Origin: CAZPRQ01 sp964589415
Lineage (GTDB): Bacteria; Patescibacteriota; Doudnabacteria; UBA920
NCBI GenBank assembly: GCA_964589415.1
Contig: CAZPRQ010000057.1
Location: 1-5,985 of the forward strand
Direction: 5' to 3'
Length of the DNA stretch: 5,985 nucleotides
This document shows positions 5,417 through 5,985 of this stretch, in pieces. How positions within the stretch are numbered: the stretch's first letter is position 1; each line of letters starts with the position of its first letter. The notes beneath the pieces were generated by a model, which ran no database searches, was not told where the DNA came from, and was given only the letters and a program-made list of their open reading frames with translations. A program made the position numbers and the translations under genes.

Positions 5417-5905
5417 TTACTCAACAATTAAACTTCCTTTCATGCCGTTTTGACGGTGCTGTCCCACGGAACAGTAATATTCAAATGTGCCGGTTTTGTC
5501 AGCTGTAAATTCCACGGTCGCGGTTTCTCCGGCTTGAATTTGCGGGGTTCGGACGTTAAATTCATCCAGTACCCAGTCATGGAAGCCAGCCTTGTTGTTG
5601 AAAATTATTTTTACTTTATCTCCTTGCTTAACTTTTATTTCATTTGTAGAAAACGTGAAATTACTCCCATCGACTGTAAAAGTTTTAATTTCCGATTCTG
5701 TTTCCAAGGTTGTAGTCGCGCTGGGATTTGAGTTTGCCTCGGGCTCTTCTTCAAGTACTTCCACCTCAGGCTCAAGTTCGGCGGTTTTTTGTCCGGACCT
5801 CATAATGACGTATCCGCCACCCACTATAATTGCGGCAATGGCAATCCATACTAAGGGGTTAATTTTCTTTGCGCTAGGCTGTTCTGGCTTTGTAGGTTGT
5901 TCCAT
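5417..5905 (-). CDS. membrane-anchored cupredoxin (type-1 copper protein)
   Basis: A 162-residue blue copper protein. Residues 1-17 are a basic, Pro-rich cytosolic tail. One helix (18-35) acts as an uncleaved anchor, followed by an acidic and Ser/Thr-rich spacer (40-72) that holds the domain away from the membrane. The cupredoxin fold covers about 73-162. Type-1 copper ligands are present: His109 in GFHDW, and Cys145, His150 and Met155 in YYCSVGQHRQNGM. The C-x4-H-x4-M spacing is longer between Cys and His than in plastocyanin or pseudoazurin (C-x2-H) and resembles the type-1 site of multicopper oxidases. The N-in topology puts the copper outside, facing the heme end of the reductase encoded next. 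It is probably an electron carrier or terminal reductant for extracellular acceptors; copper sensing or storage is a less likely alternative. The ATG at 5905-5903 has no clear Shine-Dalgarno site. A good promoter lies just upstream. Confidence 0.92.
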   Translation of the reverse strand: MEQPTKPEQPSAKKINPLVWIAIAAIIVGGGYVIMRSGQKTAELEPEVEVLEEEPEANSNPSATTTLETESEIKTFTVDGSNFTFSTNEIKVKQGDKVKIIFNNKAGFHDWVLDEFNVRTPQIQAGETATVEFTADKTGTFEYYCSVGQHRQNGMKGSLIVE

Positions 5906-5938
5906 AAGAATTTTGCATAATTAGTTATTAATATTTTT

Positions 5939-5968
5939 ATTATACCTGGGACTTACGCGTTTGGCCAA
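5939..5968 (-). promoter_or_regulatory. sigma-70 promoter of the cupredoxin/reductase operon
   Basis: On the minus strand a perfect TATAAT (5944-5939) lies 18 bases after TTGGCC (5968-5963), which matches four of six -35 bases. Transcription would start near 5932, about 26 bases before the ATG. The -35 box sits inside the 10-bp palindrome TTTGGCCAAA (5960-5969), which could be an operator or part of an element end. Confidence 0.6.
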
Positions 5969-5985
5969 ATCGGGGTCCCCATTCT

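Noticed and set aside
5404..5427. TTG start eight codons upstream for the reductase
   Set aside because: It has a usable AGGAAG upstream, but the ATG at 5403 has its own AAAGG and avoids overlap with the cupredoxin gene; kept only as an alternative.
5592..5924. Plus-strand reading frame of 110 codons over the cupredoxin gene
   Set aside because: Mirror of the acidic spacer and anchor of the cupredoxin; Ser-rich low-complexity translation without start signals.

Overview
The window looks like a piece of a Candidate Phyla Radiation (Patescibacteria, probably Parcubacteria-like) genome. This is inference from the kinds of genes present: a short single-domain GIY-YIG protein, a secreted DUF2680-like protein, an ECF sigma factor coupled to a membrane partner, a membrane-anchored cupredoxin, a full-length ferric-reductase-like flavocytochrome, small GC-rich triloop palindromes, and weak or absent Shine-Dalgarno sites on several genes. 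No 16S rRNA or ribosomal protein gene is present to confirm it.

Left end (1-420, minus strand): an intact tRNA-Glu(UUC) with encoded CCA, and five bases upstream of it a GIY-YIG nuclease-like gene. Upstream of that gene lies a second copy of only the 5' half of the same tRNA (nucleotides 1-35, ending inside the anticodon). This copy is interrupted by a 19-nt palindrome and bordered by two more mini-hairpins. The nuclease gene is therefore bracketed by direct repeats of a tRNA half, which suggests a small target-regenerating insertion at the anticodon.

Middle (421-2140): the only plus-strand gene, encoding a 460-residue mosaic protein. It has N-terminal W-x-G-x-Y beta repeats, a low-complexity Ser/Asp linker, one membrane helix, an SH3-like region and an ankyrin-like tail. 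It has a strong Shine-Dalgarno site and its own terminator. A second terminator facing the other way serves the convergent neighbour.

Right part (2148-5985, minus strand): two transcription units read right to left. The first is a type-1 copper cupredoxin followed closely by a two-heme, FAD- and NAD(P)H-binding ferric-reductase-like protein, closed by a hairpin terminator. Together they could carry electrons from cytosolic NAD(P)H across the membrane to a copper protein on the outside. The second is an ECF sigma factor overlapping by 8 bp a three-helix membrane protein that is probably its anti-sigma partner, followed by a secreted Met/His/Gly-tailed small protein. Copper and redox chemistry plus an envelope-sensing sigma system give the region a possible common theme, but co-regulation is not shown by the sequence. 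The last 40 bases are rich in inverted symmetry and may be the edge of another element cut by the window.
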